Below are positions 62,696-64,000 of a stretch of 64,000 nt of DNA, piece after piece. The position numbers and the translations under genes are program-made. The DNA is from Rhodococcus spongiicola. GTDB lineage: Bacteria > Actinomycetota > Actinomycetes > Mycobacteriales > Mycobacteriaceae. The stretch is from positions 663,512 through 727,511 of the forward strand of contig NZ_RKLN01000003.1 in NCBI RefSeq assembly GCF_004011835.1. The letters are read 5' to 3'. The number at the start of each line of letters is the position of its first letter. Position 1 is the first letter of the stretch. The notes under the pieces were generated by a model, which made no database searches, was not told the origin of the DNA, and saw only the letters and a program-made list of their open reading frames with translations.

Positions 62696-63532
62696 TCACG
62701 CGTACGCACTGACGATCGCGTCGCTCACCGCTCCTGGGTCGTCGAGGGGGACAAACGTTCTCGCGTTGGGGACCTCGATCAATTTCGAGTTGGGGAAAAC
62801 AGCCTCCAGGCGCCTGGCGAGCCGCGGCGTAAAGAGCCGGTCACGCTGCCCCCACACGAGGACGACAGGCTTGTCGAACTTGTGAAGTCGAGTCGACACA
62901 CCGACGAGATCGCTGACGCTGATTTGCCGTGCCAGTATCGCCAGATCACGGCAGATGCGAGGGTCGTTCCGGCACGGTTCGAACCAGGCTTCGGTGAGGT
63001 GCGCGTACTCGTCTGTGAGCAGGTCGTAGCCAAACGGCGAATGGCGAAACGGAAGCACGAGGCGCATCACGGTGAAGAGCGTTTTGATGGATATCGGACC
63101 GCGCATTAGTTCCAGACTCAGGGTGAAGGGAAACGGCGGAAATTTCTCGAAAGCGTCGCAATTGGCCAGAACCAAACGTCCGACGTGCTCTGGGTAATAG
63201 TCAATGACTACTTGGCACAGCCCACCGCCCGTATCGCTACCGACGAGGGTCACATCGGTCAAGTCCAGGGCATCCATGAAATCGCGGATGAGGGTCGCCA
63301 GGCCGGCAAAAGATAGTGTGACGGTGTCATCCACCGGGATGGTATGAGAACCCAACGGTAGGGTGGGCATAACGCAACGAAATCCACTGCGGGCCAACGT
63401 CTCTGCAACCTCTGCCCATAATCGGGAATCGACGCAGAGACCGTGGATGAACAGAATCGGCGGATACGTTGAGTCCTCAGGTCCCAAGACCTCATACTTG
63501 ATTGTTGCCTGCGCTAGCGTGACTTGAGGCAT
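62696..63532 (-). CDS. Alpha/beta hydrolase fold protein (haloalkane-dehalogenase-like, His missing)
   Basis: A 278-residue alpha/beta hydrolase. The oxyanion HG motif is LFIHGLCVDSRLW. The nucleophile elbow is LVGSDTGGGLCQ with Asp, as in dehalogenases and epoxide hydrolases. A later acid is in VLVWGQRDRLFTP. The place where the catalytic His usually stands (PNAGHFxPLDxP) reads PNARTFVPLDDPG, so the His is absent. ATG 63532 suits the AGGAG 10 nt upstream better than GTG 63541. Activity is doubtful; a binding or altered catalytic role is possible. Confidence 0.82.
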   Translation of the reverse strand: MPQVTLAQATIKYEVLGPEDSTYPPILFIHGLCVDSRLWAEVAETLARSGFRCVMPTLPLGSHTIPVDDTVTLSFAGLATLIRDFMDALDLTDVTLVGSDTGGGLCQVVIDYYPEHVGRLVLANCDAFEKFPPFPFTLSLELMRGPISIKTLFTVMRLVLPFRHSPFGYDLLTDEYAHLTEAWFEPCRNDPRICRDLAILARQISVSDLVGVSTRLHKFDKPVVLVWGQRDRLFTPRLARRLEAVFPNSKLIEVPNARTFVPLDDPGAVSDAIVSAYA

Positions 63533-63549
63533 GTCAGCCACTCTCCTAC

Positions 63550-63573
63550 GAACACCTACCGGATGCGGTGTTC
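63550..63573. promoter_or_regulatory. Inverted repeat upstream of the alpha/beta hydrolase gene
   Basis: GAACACC and GGTGTTC (7-bp arms) are separated by 10 nt, 17 nt upstream of the ATG at 63532. The spacing is too loose for a strong hairpin, so a protein-binding site is more likely. Confidence 0.4.
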
Positions 63574-63852
63574 ACCTCGATTGAGTCAGGCCGATCGGAT
63601 CCCATGCCGGGGTGCCCCGACCCGGGCTGGTCCCCGATACCGAGTCCATCTGGAGTTAGAGCCAGGTTGTTGATGAACCGAATTCAGTTGATTTCACAGA
63701 CGATGGGTTTGCAGACGGTGGGCAGTGGGTCTGCTTGCATTGCGGACGCTACTCGGCCGGGATGCCGTAGTCCAGAGGAGGTGAGGGTGGGGGTGGCTCA
63801 ACCGGCGGGCAGGGCGATCCCTGGTCCGTCACCGTGTTGGGGTGTGGGTATG
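63574..63852. other. Intergenic region before the rRNA operon
   Basis: About 280 bp with no ORF or RNA gene that I can support. It must contain the promoter of the leftward alpha/beta hydrolase gene and the sequence beyond the rRNA operon terminator. Confidence 0.6.
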
Positions 63853-63888
63853 CCGAAGGCCCCCACCGTGTTTGGTGGGGGCCTTCGG
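63853..63888 (-). terminator. rRNA operon terminator
   Basis: CCGAAGGCCCCCACC and its perfect complement flank a 6-nt loop, 8 nt past the 3' end of 5S rRNA on the minus strand. The 15-bp GC-rich stem is typical of rho-independent terminators in this group. Confidence 0.9.
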
Positions 63889-63896
63889 GAACGGGT

Positions 63897-64000
63897 GTTC
63901 GGCGGTGTCCTACTCTCCCACACCCTGTCGGGTGCAGTACCATCGGCGCTGGAGGGCTTAGCTTCCGGGTTCGGAATGGGGCCGGGCGTTTCCCCTCCGC
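63897..64000 (-). rRNA. rrf: 5S rRNA, 3' part (5' end beyond the window)
   Basis: The complement carries the 5S landmarks: the 3' end GGGAGAGTAGGACACCGCCGA (on minus), and on the plus strand GTGCAGTACCATCGGCGCT and GCTTAGCTTCCGGGTTCGG. About 104 nt are present and the gene runs off the right edge. It implies a minus-strand 16S-23S-5S operon to the right. Confidence 0.96.

Noticed and set aside
1..64000. tRNA genes
   Set aside because: I found no stretch with a convincing T-loop, anticodon arm and acceptor stem; a tRNAscan-SE run would settle it.

Overview
The window is about 64 kb of high-GC actinobacterial chromosome, most likely Rhodococcus or a close Mycobacteriales relative. The evidence is codon usage with many GTG/TTG starts and 4-nt overlaps, together with gene order I recall from Mycobacterium tuberculosis (Mtb). 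Positions 1-30.7 kb follow the Mtb block Rv2880c-Rv2909c (rlmN, cdsA, frr, pyrH, tsf, rpsB, M23 peptidase, xerC, dprA, comM, yraN, DUF2469, rnhB, lepB, rplS, lppW, trmD, rimM, khpA, rpsP). Positions 33-60.6 kb follow Rv1343c-Rv1321 (lprD-like, DUF3817, rdgB, rph, Rv1339-like phosphodiesterase, rhomboid, P1 peptidase, DUF2017, clpS, pncB, dinG, glgP, glgE, glgB, thioredoxin/TPR protein, thiolase, mce, nucS). The right edge enters an rRNA operon on the minus strand (3' part of 5S rRNA).

Accessory DNA lies in a few places. (1) At 1.8-4.9 kb a secreted lipase gene is tandemly duplicated, with breakpoints inside both flanking genes. (2) At 13.5-17.7 kb a roughly 4.1-kb insertion is flanked by 83-bp direct repeats of the dprA 3' end. 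It holds sulfur-transfer genes (DsrE protein, cysteine desulfurase, an MFS transporter) and the decayed remains of an ArsR regulator, a flavoprotein and an MBL-fold hydrolase. (3) At 31.0-33.2 kb, on the boundary between the two Mtb-like blocks, there is a cassette of a small HTH-like protein, a VWA-domain protein and a histone-deacetylase-family hydrolase, behind a twice-repeated promoter-proximal element. (4) Smaller insertions include a GIY-YIG (COG3680-like) gene, an orphan formylglycine-generating enzyme, a SrpA-type catalase with cytochrome b561, and an alpha/beta hydrolase whose catalytic histidine seems to be missing.

The most unusual pattern is spread through the window. At least seven sites carry short tandem repeats (periods 13, 14, 14, 16, 17, 17, 17 and 23 bp) at or just past a gene's stop codon, and every repeat unit contains TGA. 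In most, the gene's own stop lies in the first unit. No regular period is a multiple of three, so the arrays place stop codons in two or, usually, all three frames directly after the gene. The units at different sites are unrelated in sequence.

Housekeeping functions in the window are translation (rpsB, tsf, frr, rpsP, rplS, rimM, trmD, rlmN), phospholipid synthesis (cdsA), UMP kinase, protein secretion (lepB), DNA uptake and repair (dprA, comM, xerC, rnhB, dinG, nucS), NAD salvage (pncB-pncA), alpha-glucan metabolism (glgP; glgE-glgB) and the methylmalonyl-CoA/thiolase pair sharing one operator-like palindrome.
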